NCBI RefSeq assembly: GCF_902167145.1
Contig: NC_050099.1
Location: 59,662,942-59,726,941 of the forward strand
DNA: 64,000 nucleotides
Origin: Zea mays
Lineage: Eukaryota > Streptophyta > Magnoliopsida > Poales > Poaceae
Direction: 5' to 3'
Made by a program: the position numbers and the translations under genes
Part shown: positions 33,074-44,543 of the stretch, one piece after another
How positions within the stretch are numbered: the first letter of the stretch is position 1
Layout: every line of letters starts with the position of its first letter
The notes under the pieces: generated by a model
Database searches by the model: none
What the model saw: the letters and a program-made list of their open reading frames with translations, nothing else
Told to the model about the DNA's origin: nothing

Positions 33074-34850
33074 GTGCGACAGCGACAATGGCGGCCGACA
33101 GCCCGCCCGCCGGCGGCGGAATCGACGACTTCTTCCCCGTGTGGTGGAAGAACGACATTCAAGCTCACCCCGCCCTCTCCCCCGCCAACGGAGGAGGAGG
33201 CGGGGCAACCAAGGCCAAGCAGGAGGCGGCCCTCGTCGGCTGTCGAGCAAGTTGACGGCGCCGGCGCCCCAACAGGGGGCACGTCGGGCATCGACCTCGC
33301 GTTTGAGATGAAGACGAGCGCCATCTCCCCACGACACGCCAATTCCGAGCAAACGGACGATGCCAGCACGCTCGCGAAAGGCTTGCTGGGCGTCACCCTC
33401 GTACCTGGGACGACGGTGCAGTCAGTCCCTGACGTGACTTTGTCACCGCCCGTCGACCAAGAGGTACCCACTGATTCCCATCTCACGCCCATTGGATTCA
33501 GCCTCGACCCGCCAAGCGACTTCGCTTTGGCGGACGCTCTCGTAGAGGCGAGTCGAAACCCTCTGGGGTTTCGTATGCGGTCACCCTGGGACCGGCTGAC
33601 GGACGTCTCGACCTACGGGCCCTCGGGGTCCAAGGAAGATGACGAGCCCGACTTCTGTTGGGATTTCTCTGGACTTGGCAACCCCAGTGCCATGCGGGAC
33701 TTCATGACCGCATGCGACTACTGCCTTTCCGACTGTTCCGACGGTAGCCGCAGCCTCGGCGACGAGGACTGCGGCCCAAGTCGTGAATGTTTCCACGTCG
33801 ATCTAGGGGGTCCCTCCGAGGGCAACCATCTCGGTATGCCGGAGAACGGTGATCTCCCTAGGCCTGTGCCATGCGTTGACATCCTACGGGAGCTAGCTGT
33901 GGTCCCCGTCCCGGCGGGGGGTCATGACCCACAGCTCGAGCAAATCCGCGGGGTGCAGGCCAGGCTCGACGAGGGAGCAGGAGCACTTGAGTCGATCCGT
34001 CGGGACGTCGGGCAGGAATGGGCGGGCCAACCTCCGTCCGGAGAAGTGCGCCATCTACCCCAGGGTATCCAGCACCGCATCGCCGACAATGTCAGGATGA
34101 GGCCGCCACCCTCTTCCAGTGGGGTCGGCCAGAACCTGGCTGCAGCAACAATGCTTCTCCGCGCGATGCCGGAGCCATCAACCACCGAGGGGCGGCGAAT
34201 CCAGGGAGAGCTCAAGAATCTCCTGGAGGGTGCCGCGGTCTGACGGGCCGAGAGCTCCGCCTCCCGGAGGCAGGGGTACCCCTCGGAACATCGTGCCGCG
34301 ACTTCCCGATTCATGCGGGAAGCCTCGGTCCACACCGGGCGCACGCGCAACACAGCGCCTGCGGCCCCGGGTCGCCTCGGCAACGAGCACCATCACCGCG
34401 ACCGTTGGGCCCACCTCGACGAGAGGGTGCGCCGAGGCTACCACCCTAGGCGTGGAGGACGCTACGACAGCGGGGAGGATCGGAGTCCCTCGCCCGAACC
34501 ACCCGGTCCGCAGGCCTTCAGCCGTGCCATACGACGGGCGCCGTTCCCGACCCGGTTCCGACCCCCGACTACTATCACAAAGTACTCGGGGGAGACGAGA
34601 CCGGAACTGTGGTTCGCGGACTACCGGCTGGCCTGCCAACTGGGTGGAACGGACGGTGACAACCTCATCATCCGCAACCTCCCCCTGTTCCTCTCCGACA
34701 CCGCTCGCGCCTGGTTGGAGCACCTGCCTCCGGGGCAGATCTCGAACTGGGACGACCTGGTCCAAGCCTTCGCCGGCAATTTCCAGGGCACGTACGTGCG
34801 CCCCGGAAATTCCTGGGACCTCCGAAGCTGCCGACAGCAGCCGGAAGAAG
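33074..34850 (+). pseudogene. Tat gag
   Basis: The frame runs from about 33074, interrupted by a TGA at 34241-34243, and continues in the same frame to about 34850. Recognisable parts are the RMRSPWDRL and DDEPDFCWDFSGLG blocks of Tat gag N-termini, a LLRAMPEPSTTEGRRI stretch, and the gag domain (YSGETRPELWFADYRLACQLGG, ARAWLEHLPPGQISNWDDL). At about 34846 the frame jumps from LRSCRQ to a Lys-rich segment normally much further on, so about 250 bp of the gag C-terminus are missing and the frame shifts. The normal start codon lies in the deleted part. It is non-functional. Confidence 0.85.
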
Positions 34851-35927
34851 GGCAAGAAGAAGTCGCAAGCGAAACGCGACGCCACCGACGCAGACCTTGT
34901 CGCCGCCGCCGAGTACAAGAACCCTCGGAAATCCCCCGGAGGTGCCAACCTCTTCGACAAGATGCCCAAGGAGCCGTGCCCCTATCATCAGGGGCCCGTC
35001 AAGCACACCCTTGAGGAGTGCGCCATGCTTCGGCGCCACTTCCATAGGGCCGGGCCACCCGCGGAGGGTGGCAGGGCTTGCGACGACGACAAGAAGGAAG
35101 ATCACCAGGCAGGAGAGTTCCCCGAGGTCCGCGACTGCTTCATGATATACGGTGGGCAAGCGGCGAACGCCTCGGCTCGGCACCGCAAGCAAGAGCGTCG
35201 GGAGGTCTGTTCGGTGAAGGTGGCGGCGCCAGTCTACCTAGGCTGGTCTGACAAGCCCATCACCTTCGACCAAGCCGACCACCCCGATCACGTGCCGAGC
35301 TCGGGGAAATACCCGCTCGTTGTCGACCCCGTCATCGGCGACGTCAGGCTCACCAAGGTCCTCATGGACGGAGGCAGCAGCCTCAACATCATCTACGCCG
35401 AGACCCTCGGGCTCCTGCGTGTTGATCTGTCCTCGGTCCGGGCAGGCGCTGCGCCTTTCCATGGGATCATCCCCGGGAAGCGCGTCCAGCCCCTCGGACA
35501 ACTCGACCTTCCCGTCTGCTTCAGAACGCCCTTCAACTTCCGAAGGGAGACCCTCTCGTTCGAGGTGGTCGGGTTCCGAGGAACCTACCACGTGGTACTG
35601 GGGAGGCCATGCTACGCGAAGTTCATGGCCGTCCCCAACTACACCTACCACAAGCTCAAGATGCCGGGCCCCAACGGGGTCATCACCGTCGGCCCCACGT
35701 ACAAACATGTGTTCGAATGCGACATGGAGTGCGTGGAGTACGCCGAGGCCCTCGCCGAGTCCGAGGCCCTCATCGCCGACCTGGAAAGCCTCGATAAGGA
35801 GGTGCCGGACGTGAAGCGTCACGCCGGCAACTTCGAGCCAGCGGGGACGGTTAAGTCCGTCCCCCTCGACCCCAGCAGCGATGCCTCCAAACAGATCCGG
35901 ATCGGCTCCGAGCTCGATCCCAAATAG
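34851..35927 (+). pseudogene. Protease region of the Tat element
   Basis: After the deletion the second frame reads through a Cys/His segment (CPYHQGPVKHTLEECAML, a CX2H..H..C gag zinc finger variant). It then enters the aspartic protease, VLMDGGSSLNIIY, where the usual plant Tat motif is also (D/V)GGS, with a VVLGRPCYAKFMAVPNY core at about 35610. A TAG at 35925-35927 stops it in frame just before RT, where related elements have Gln, consistent with CAG to TAG. Confidence 0.8.
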
Positions 35928-36950
35928 GAAGCAGTGCTCATCGACTTTCTCCACGCAAACGCCGATGTTTTCGCGTGGAGTCCCTCGGACATGCCCGGCA
36001 TACCGAGGGATGTCGCCGAGCACTCGCTGGATATCCGAGCCGGAGCCCGACCCGTCAAGCAGGCTCTGCGCCGATTCGACGAAGAAAAGCACAGAGCCAT
36101 AGGCGAGGAGATCCACAAGCTAATGGCGGCAGGGTTCATCAAAGAGGTATTCCATCCCGAATGGCTTGCCAACCCTGTGCTTGTGAGAAAGAAAGGAGGG
36201 AAATGGCGGATGTGTGTAGACTACACTGGTCTAAACAAAGCATGTCCGAAGGTTCCCTACCCTCTGCCTCACATCGATCAAATCGTGGATTCCACTGCTG
36301 GGTGCGAAACCCTGTCTTTCCTCGATGCCTATTCAGGGTATCACCAAATCAGGATGAAAGAGTCCGACCAGCTCGCGACTTCTTTCATCACACCCTTCAG
36401 CATGTACTGCTATGTCACCATGTCGTTCGGCTTGAGGAATGCGGGCGCGACGTACCAGCGGTGCATGAACCATGTGTTCGGCGAACACATTGGCCGGACG
36501 GTCGAGGCCTACGTCGATGACATCTAGTCAAGACGAGGAAAGCCTCCGACCTCCTTTCTGACCTTGAAGTGACATTCCGGTGTCTCAAGGCGAAAGGCGT
36601 GAAGCTCAATCCCGAAAAGTGTGTCTTCGGGGGTGCCCCGAGGCATGCTCTTGGGGTTCATCGTCTCCAAGTGGGGCATCAAAGCCAACCCGGAGAAGAT
36701 CGCGGCCATCATCAGCATGGGGCCCATTAAAGACTTGAAAAGCGTACAGAGAGTCTTGGGATGTCTTGCGGCTCTGAGCCGCTTCATCTCACGCCTCGGC
36801 GAAAGAGGCCTGCCTCTGTACCACCTCTTAAGGAAGGCCGAGTGCTTCACTTGGACCCCTGGGGCCGAGGAAGCCCTCGGGAACCTGAAGGCGCTCCTCA
36901 CGAACGCGCCCGTCTTGGTGCCCCCCCGTTGCTGGAGGAGCAGGCTAAAA
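35928..36950 (+). pseudogene. Reverse transcriptase of the Tat element
   Basis: In frame after the stop come FLHANADVFAWSPSDMPGI, KGGKWRMCVDYTGLNKAC, FLDAYSGYHQIRM, MSFGLRNAGATYQR and the catalytic YVDD (36510-36521). One base is missing just after YVDDI (stop at 36525-36527) and one extra G near 36627 restores the frame. The thumb region (PEKIAAI, RFISRLGERGLPLYHLL) and the beginning of RNase H (APVLVPP) follow. Then the reading collapses at about 36935: almost all of RNase H is deleted, up to a Pro/Glu-rich linker at about 37000-37130. Confidence 0.85.
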
Positions 36951-37189
36951 TAGCCTCGGGGCGAACAACGGTTCCCCCGGGCGCCTTCTCCCGAGACCTG
37001 CATCAACCCTCCGTCAAGACCGACGACACGCCCGAGCCCGAGGCGCCCTCGACCCAGCCCGAGGTACCCTTGGCTCAGTCCGAGGTACCCACGGTTCAGC
37101 CCGAGGTACCCTCAGCCCCGAGGGTGAGGCACTGTGCGTCGAGGAGGAGCGAAGCGGGGTCACGCCTAATCGAAACTGGCAGACCCCGT

Positions 37190-38418
37190 ACCTGCAATAT
37201 CTCCACCGAGGAGAGCTACCCCTCGACCGAGCCAAAGCTCGGCGGTTGGCGCGGCGCGCCAAGTCGTTCGTCTTGCTGGGAGATGGGAAGGAGCTCTACC
37301 ACCGCAGCCCCTCGGGCATCCTCCAGCGATGCATTTCCATCGCCGAAGGTCAGGAACTCCTACGAGAGATACACTTGGGGGCTTGCGACCACCACACAGC
37401 ACCTCGAACCCTTATCGGAAATGCTTTCCGGCAAGGTTTCTACTGGCCGACAGCGGTGGCCGACGCCACTAGAATCGTCCGCACCTGCGAAGGGTGTCAG
37501 TTCTACGCAAGGCAGACCCACCTGCCTGCTTAGGCCCTGGAGACCATACCCATCACCTGGCCTTTTGCTGTGTGGGGTCTGGACCTCGTCGGCCCCTTGC
37601 AGAAGGCACCCGGGGGCTACACGCACCTGTTGGTCGCCATCGACAAATTCTCCAAGTGGATCGAGGTCCGACCCCTAAACAGCATCAGGTCCGAGCAGGC
37701 GGCGGCGTTCTTCACCAACATCATCCATCGCTTCGGGGTCCCGAACTCCATCATCACCGACAACGGCACCCAGTTCACCGGCAGAAAGTTCCTGGACTTC
37801 TGCGAGGATCACCACATCCGGGTGGACTGGGCCGCCGTGGCTCACCCCATGACGAATGGGCAAGTAGAGCGTGCCAACGACATGATTCTACAAGGACTCA
37901 AGCCTCGAATCTACAACGACCTCAACAAGTTCGGCAAGCGATGGATGAAGGAACTCCCCTCGGTGGTCTGGAGCCTGAGGACAATGCCGAGCCGAGCCAC
38001 GGGCTTCACGCCGTTCTTTCTAGTCTATGGGGCCGAGGCCATCTTGCCCACATACTTAGAATACGGTTCCCCGAGGACGAGGGCCTATGCCGATCAAAGC
38101 AACCAAGCTAGTCGAGAAGACTCGCTGGACCAGCTGGAAGAGGCTCGGGACAAGGCCTTACTACACTCGGCACGGTTCCAGCAGTCCCTGCGACGCTACC
38201 ACGCCCGAGGGGTCCGGTCCCGAGACCTCCAGGTGGGCGACCTGGTGCTTCGGCTACGACAGGACGCCCGAGGGCGGCACAAGCTCACGCCTCCCTGGGA
38301 AGGGTCGTTCGTCATCGCCAAAGTTCTGAAGCCCGGAACGTACAAGCTGGCCAACAGTCAAGGCGAGGTCTACATCAACGCTTGGAACATCCAACAGCTA
38401 CGTCGCTTCTACCCTTAA
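37190..38418 (+). pseudogene. Integrase of the Tat element
   Basis: The frame starts within the linker. The zinc finger is H(L)GACDH...TCEGCQFYARQTH, with an HHCC arrangement at 37375-37520. A TAG at 37531-37533, probably from CAG, breaks the frame. The core follows with all three catalytic residues: Asp in GLDLVGPL, Asp in ITDNGTQFTG and Glu in NGQVERAND. The C-terminal domain (VGDLVLRL...KLTPPWEGSF) and the end LRRFYP precede a TAA at 38416-38418. Apart from the stop the integrase is well preserved. Confidence 0.9.
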
Positions 38419-38627
38419 GATGTTTTCAAGTTGTTCATATACCTCACTTCCACGCAAAGTTTAGTCATCAAGGAAGGGTCAGCCTTGCCTCGGCAAAGCC
38501 CGACCCTCCCTCGGGGGCTAAAAGGGGGGTACCCCTCTGCGTCGAAATTTTCCTCGAAAAAAGATCCTTTCTGCCAGAATGTCTTTCGTGCTTTTCGACT
38601 ACTTCGAAAGTGGATCCTGAAAACGAC

Positions 38628-39595
38628 GGAGTACACGTAAGCAGCCAAGGCTGACCGAGCCGAGGGACTCCTACGCCTCTGGGATACGGATACCTCACTC
38701 ATCACCTTCTGCGATAAGTAACTCATGTTCGGATAAGTGATTCCGCGGACCGAACAAGTCTTCACGTTCGAAAGCTCCTCTGCGGAAGCAATTCTTCGAG
38801 CCTTCTCGACTGCGTCGGTGACAGAACCCTATGGACGGGTAAGAGTGCACGTAAGCGGCAAGGCCGACCGAGCCGAGGGATTCCTACGCCTCCGGGATAC
38901 GGATACCTCACTCATCACCTTCCGTGAGAAGCAACTCTCGCTCGCACAGACAATTCTGTTACCGACGAAAAGGTCCAGATACTCGAAACAAGAGGAAAAG
39001 AAACACAGCTTTACAACACGGCGAGGGTGTGTTTGGGCCTCGGCGGCCGCAGAAAACACACGCTACAAGATAACCCGATCCTGCAGGCTTGGATCTTGAC
39101 GGTTGAAGGGAGCAGCAGCACCCTCGGTGTCAACTACACCTTCGGCGAGGTCCGACCTAGCCTCCGACGGCGACACGGTCCGAGGGTCTCCACTCTGAAG
39201 GACGACTTCATCGTCACGCCCGGGCCATCGCCGCCCGGGTCTCCTCCAAGAATCCGGCTCGAGCAGGCGGTTCGGCTGGTCACCACGAGGACTCGGCCAG
39301 CTGTCCACCGAAGACATCAGCTCGACCCGAGGCCTTGGCAGATCAACTCCGGCGTCGGTCCCGCTAACGGACGACCCGGCCAGGCTCCGGCCGACCAAGT
39401 CTTCTTTTCGAGCCAACTCTGCCTCTGTCTGTGCTAACACCGCTACCCCTGGCTTCGGCTCATCGAAGAGCGGGCGAGGGGTTCCTTTAACTAAGCAAGA
39501 GAAGCCTCGGACAGCAAGGCCGACCGAGCCGAGGGACTCCTACGCCTCCGGGATACGGATACCTCACTCGTCACCTTTGCACGGGGCGACTCACG
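38628..39595 (+). repeat. Three dispersed copies of a ~85-bp block
   Basis: The block CAAGGC(C/T)GACCGAGCCGAGGG then CTCCTACGCCTC(C/T)GGGATACGG then ATACCTCACTC occurs at about 38641-38727, 38852-38945 and 39511-39595, nearly identical each time. Confidence 0.85.
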
Positions 39596-41348
39596 CTTGG
39601 TGAAGCGGTTCAGACAACCAACAGGCGAGTCTTAGTGCTCGAAAATGAGGAAAAACACGGCTCCGTGCCAAAAATACATACATGTTCAGGTCTCGACAGC
39701 CACAATGAACAAAAACACCGGCATTCAAAGTGCCATTACAAACGGAACTCCGGTTCCGTCCCCGCGGATATGAACAACCTCCACACCGGGGAGCCTGTGG
39801 GGCGACGAGTTCCGGGCGACTCGCCAGCGACCTCTGCAGCAGCAGCCATGGTCCCAGGACGGACGCGGCCACCGGAAGGCTCTCGTTCGCATTCCCGCTC
39901 AAGGGACACGAACCAGCCATCAAAGCCAAAGAGCGGGCCGCTCCAAAGCGCACCGGCAGGTCCTCGCTCCCGTCCTCGCCACGAAAGCGAGGAAGAGGGT
40001 GGAATGTTGCATCCTAGCTGGGCAGCAACAGTTCGCCTTCCCCGGCATGGCTGGAGGACGCCTCCTCCGCAGAGCTGGAGGATGGTTTCCACCACCAGAA
40101 GCTGGAAGAGGAGGTGGCCAGCCGACCCGTGCGGGAGGTAGAGCCCCGGCTCGCCTCGCTCTCCGCCCCAGCAAGGATGATGAACATCCTTGAAGCTGAG
40201 GGCGGGACCAAGATCACAGCCTGGCTTGCTTCTCCCCATCCAGGGGCTGGTGGTCACCGTCTTGGGTGACCGCCGGCGGAGGGGTGCAGCCGGGCTGCAT
40301 GATGAAAATCCTTGAAGCCGAACGATGGCTGAAAGGTACCGACTCCCACGGAGTTGCGTTCCTCCAATGACAAGGCAAAAGGACTGCGGGCATCCCCCAT
40401 CCAGGGGCTCGGAAGGTGGAAAGACATGATGCATAAGGGAGCGCGAAGACATGGTCGCCTTTCAAGGGGGTCACCCTCCTTTTAAAGGCGACTCTCCCTA
40501 CTTGCGTCCCCAGCCGTCGTGGGCTGAGTCTTCTCCAACACGCTCCAAGGTCCTCCCCCTACGGCGCGGGGGCTGGGTCCCACACATCATGCAAGCCGGC
40601 CCAGGGCAGAAGAAGCCAAACAGCCGCGCGCGGTGCATGCAACTGCCCAGCGGTTACAAGCAGTTCTCCACTTTTGCCCAGACCAGCGGGCGAAAGGGCG
40701 GGCAGCCATGCAGGCGGCATGCAACCGCGCCAAGTGGGCGCACCTCTCCGACTTCCAACGCGCCCAGCATGGAAACCCACGCCCACGCGTCATGCAACCG
40801 GCACGCCGGTCGCTACGTGCAAGCAACTGCACCGCCACTCGCACCACTGCCACGCCTCCTCGACTGCGGAACCAGTACCGCGACTCGAGGCAACCCTGCG
40901 TACGACTCAGCAGTGCCAGCCAGGTGCGACGGTCAATGCGGCCAAAAATGGGCCGGTAGTGATGGCAGTGGCAGGCGGGCGGGAGCGGCGGTCACGTCGT
41001 CAGCCAAGCTTACGTCCCATCCGGGGCAGTGAGAGAGCCCTCTCTCACGGCGTGAAGACGACGCGCCCGTGTTCCGTTCCTCGAACGGCTCGCGCACGCG
41101 CAATGGCCACCCCGCGAACCACTCGCCCCGTCGCATTAACTCTGCGGCGGGACAGGCGGCGTCTCTGGCAGGGGAAGCGAGCGACGCTTCGCCTTCGCCA
41201 TAATGACCGCGTCAAAAAGGTACGCCTCGTCATTCTATTTCGTGTCCTTTTCCTTTTCGTCTTTCTCTCTCTTACAACAGGGACCGAGAAAGGGGGATAC
41301 CCTGAAAAGGACCCTTCTCCGTGAAGGAAACAGGCTCCGAGCCTCCCT

Positions 41349-41560
41349 ACTGATCAGAGGTTCGAAGGCTGGCCCCTCGGAGGGATTCAACAGCCGCCTC
41401 AGAGCACGTGGGCTCCACACCCACTACTGGTCAGAGGTTCGAAGGCCGGCCCCTCGGAAGGGTTCAACGGCTGCCTCAGGCCACTCGGGCTCCGCGCCCA
41501 CTACTGATCAGGGGTTCGTAGGCTGGCCCTCGAAGGGTTCACAGCCGCCTCAGACACAGA
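41349..41560 (+). repeat. 77-bp tandem repeat, about 2.8 copies
   Basis: ACTGATCAGAGGTTCGAAGG starts at 41349 and variants recur at 41426 and 41503, a constant 77-base period. Each unit also carries GCCCCTCGGA..G.TTCAAC and a CCGCCTCAG block. Confidence 0.88.
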
Positions 41561-42274
41561 GCGAGGGATGACCATGGGTACGTTCGATACATAACCAAGG
41601 CTCGGGCTACGCTCCCGAGGTACCCTAGGACATTTCCGAGACCAGCGGGAACGATCTTGTAACGGAATCCCATCAGAGGGAGGCATCGAGCCCTCGGACC
41701 CCATCGACAGGGGACCGGGTCCAGCAGATCACCCGCAGGTACTTTTGGGCGCGCCTATGGGCCTCTAGCCGACCCCTAACAAATGGGGCACGGACGTCCG
41801 CTCGGATTACCCGCCAGCAGCTCACCGGAGACACCATGTTCGGCGCCCACCGAGGGCAACATGGCGCTTTCCCCCCTCCTCCTTGCGGAAAGGCGACACA
41901 GGGGCGTATGTAAAAAAGTCGAGTCTGTCCCTGATCGTCCTCTCGCCCTGTGCAGAGGCTCGGGGGCTGCTCTCGCAAACCCGGCTCCGGCCAAACCGTT
42001 GACAGTGTCAACATACCAGCCCGAGAACTTGGAACCCGACCGTGCACCCGGGCTACGGCCAGCTCGCATGAGGGAACGACCAGACCAGCCGAAGCATTAC
42101 GCGAGGCATTAAGACCTCGGAGGAGTCAAACCACTCCTCCGAGGCCTCGGGGGCTACACCCGGCGGGTGCGCTCGCGCGCACCCACCGGAACAAAACGCA
42201 ACCGAGAAAGGCTGGTCCCCTTGCGAAAAAGTGCGACGAAAGCCTCCAAGCGAGTGCTAACACTCCCTTCGAGG

Positions 42275-42286
42275 CTCGGGGGCTAC
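42275..42286 (+). other. Polypurine tract of the Tat element
   Basis: The GCTCGGGGGCTAC stretch ends immediately before the LTR TGTCGGGG at 42287. Confidence 0.7.
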
Positions 42287-43849
42287 TGTCGGGGACCATA
42301 ATTAGGGGTACCCTCAAGTCTCCTAATTCTCAGCTATTAACCCCCATCAGCATAAAGCTGCAAAGGCTTGATGGGTGCGATTAAGTCAGAGATCGGTCCA
42401 TTCGAGGGACTCGATCATGCCTCGCCCGAGCCTAGCCTCGGACAAGGGCAACCGACCCCGGAGGATCTCCGTCTCGCCCGAGACCCCCCTCCAGCGACGA
42501 ACATACTTACGGCTCGCCCGAGGCCCTGTCTTCGCCAAGAAGCAACCCTGACCAAATCGCCGCGCCAACCGATCAGATCGCAAGAGCATTTAATGCAAAG
42601 GTGGCCTGACACCTTTATCCTGACACGCGTCCTCCAGTCGACAGAGCCGAAGTGACCGCAGTCACTTCGCCGCTCCCTGACCGGCCTGACAGAAGGACAG
42701 CGCCGCCTGTGCCGCTCCGACTGCTGTGCCGCTCGACAGAGTGAGGCTAATAGGCAGTCAGGCCCGACCTCAGGCACCATAGGAAGCTCCGCTTCGCCCG
42801 ACCTAGGGCTCGGACTCGGGCTCAGCCCTGGAAGACGGTGAACTCCGCTCCGCCTGACCCAGGGCTCGGACTCGGGCTCAGCCCCGGAAGACGACGAACT
42901 CCGCTCCGCCCGACCCAGGGCTCGGACTCGGGCTCAGCCCCGGAAGACGGCGAACTCCGCTCCGCCCGACCCAGGGCTCGGACTTGGGCTCAGCCCCAGA
43001 AGACGACGAACTCCGCTTCGCCCGACCCCAGGGCTCGGACTCAGCCCTGGCCTCAGCCGACGGTCTCCGCCTCGCCCGACCCAGGGGCTCGGACTCGACC
43101 ACGGCCACGGAAGACAGGCTCGACCTCGACCTCGGAGGAGCCTCCACATCGCCCAACCTAGGGCGCGGACCGGCCACGTCGACAGGAGGCGCCATCATTA
43201 CCCTACCCCAAGCTGACTCAGGCTACGGGGAACAAGACCGGCGTCCCATCTGGCTCGCTCCGCCAGATAGACAATGATGGCGCCCCGCACGCTCTGTGAC
43301 GACGGCGGCTCTCAGCCCCCTTACGGAAGCAAGAGGACGCCAGCAAGGACTCGACAGCCCCGACAGCTGTCCTTCCGCCAGGCTCCAGCGCTCCTCCGAC
43401 GGCCACGACACCACACGAACCGGGTGCCAAAACCTCTCCGGCTGCCACGACGGCATGTACTTAGGGCGCTAGCTCTCCTCCGCTAGACACGTAGCACTCT
43501 GCTACACCCCCCATTGTACACCTGGATCCTCTCCTTACGCCTATAAAAGGAAGGACTAGGGCCCTCTTACAGAGGGTTGGCCGCGCGGGGAAGAGGACGG
43601 GACAAACGCTCGCGTGAGGCCGCTCGCTCCCCCTCCTGCGTGGACGCTTGTAACCCCCTACTGCAAGCGCACCCGACCTGGGCGCGGGACGAACACGAAG
43701 GCCGCGGGATTTCCACCTCTCTCACGCCCGTCTCCGGCTGCCTTTCTTCCCCCCTTCGCGCTCGGCCTCGCGCCGACCCATCTAGGCTGGGGCACGCGGC
43801 GACATTTCACTCGTCGGCCCAGGGACCCCCCGGTCTCGAAACGCCGACA
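42287..43849 (+). repeat. 3' LTR of the Tat element
   Basis: It is 1563 bp, TGTCGGGGACC to ACGCCGACA. A TATA box (CTATAAAAGG) is at 43551-43560. The U3 part contains the 56-bp tandem repeat. It ends at the target duplication ATATT. Confidence 0.92.
42785..43030 (+). repeat. 56-bp tandem repeat in the LTR U3 region
   Basis: Units of AGGGCTCGGACTCGGGCTC followed by AGCCCCGGAAGACG.CGAACT and CCGCTCCGCCCGACCC repeat with a 56-base period about four times. More degenerate copies reach 43150. They lie several hundred bases upstream of the TATA box and could modulate it. Confidence 0.85.
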
Positions 43850-43854
43850 ATATT

Positions 43855-44543
43855 TTTTGTTGAATTAAAAATTATGTATTACATAATAAATAAAATAAAA
43901 TTACATAATAATTAGAAAAAAATGTATGAGATGAAATCGTCTGTGAAATGGACTGAGAATGAAGTTTATGATTTTTTTACCTTTTTTGAATTTTTCGGAC
44001 TCTAAACAATCAACAACAACTAGTACGCGTGTCATTGACATGGCTCGCATGGACCTATCAAAGGCTGCTAAATCACTCTTGCCTCACCTGTCTCGTCCAT
44101 GTTTTGCTGCCGCTAATACGTGGCCTGCCTCCCGCTTGCCTCTCGCCTACCTCTCGCCCGGAGGTGCACACCAGCGTAGGCGAGAGCTGGGCGATATCGC
44201 CCGCTCTCGCCAAGCGGTGGCAGCGTCGCCCACCGGCTGACTCCCGCCTATCTCTCGCCTTGGGCCGGGCGACAGGACACTACTCCCGCCCGCCACCTCT
44301 TCTGCGTTGGCACTAACTTTAATGGGAAGCCCTTGTGCACGATGGGGTGGCAGGTGGCCACTGAGCGGCCAGGGGTGTGGTTGAGGGCGGCCAATCTAGC
44401 GTGTGCGTGTGGTTGACGCGGCAACAACTGATGTCATGCCCGGTGAACCGGTGCTTGAGACGGGACGCCCGTGTTGGTGCGTCGTGGCGACGGTCTGGTA
44501 TAAGCGGCAACGACAGGGGAATAGAGAGACATGAGATAGTGAG
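43855..44543. other. Unassigned flank
   Basis: It has an AT-rich start and then a GC-richer stretch with repeated CTCGCC motifs (44120-44300). No gene or LTR end was recognised. Confidence 0.5.

Larger units (their letters stand above)
38419..42286 (+). other. Long 3' noncoding region of the Tat element
   Basis: It is 3.9 kb, GC-rich, with many overlapping short frames on both strands and none that I recognise. It contains two repeat arrays (listed separately) and several GGGGGCTAC-like purine motifs. Long 3' regions between pol and LTR are usual in Tat elements. No antisense ORF like those of families G and E was recognised. Confidence 0.6.
32512..43849 (+). mobile_element. Complete-ended Tat-lineage Gypsy element (Cinful/Xilon type), internally deleted
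   Basis: It spans 11.3 kb between TGTCGG and CCGACA ends, flanked by a perfect ATATT duplication (32507-32511 and 43850-43854). The order is a truncated 5' LTR, gag, protease, RT, (RNase H lost), integrase, a 3.9-kb 3' noncoding region, a polypurine tract and the 3' LTR. The retained 463 bp of the 5' LTR differ from the 3' LTR at roughly 13 positions by eye, about 97% identity, which suggests insertion within the last one to two million years at usual grass rates. The PBS is gone and the frames are broken. The LTR start (TGTCGGGGACCATAATTAGGGG) resembles the maize Cinful/Zeon group. Confidence 0.9.

Noticed and set aside
35238..36172. Minus-strand frames of 292 and 117 codons
   Set aside because: Shadow of the protease/RT reading on the plus strand; the antisense translation has no known motif.
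39736..40452. Minus-strand frame of 238 codons in the Tat 3' region, considered as another antisense accessory gene
   Set aside because: No TATA box at a sensible distance, no similarity to the family-G or element E proteins, and competing frames on the plus strand.
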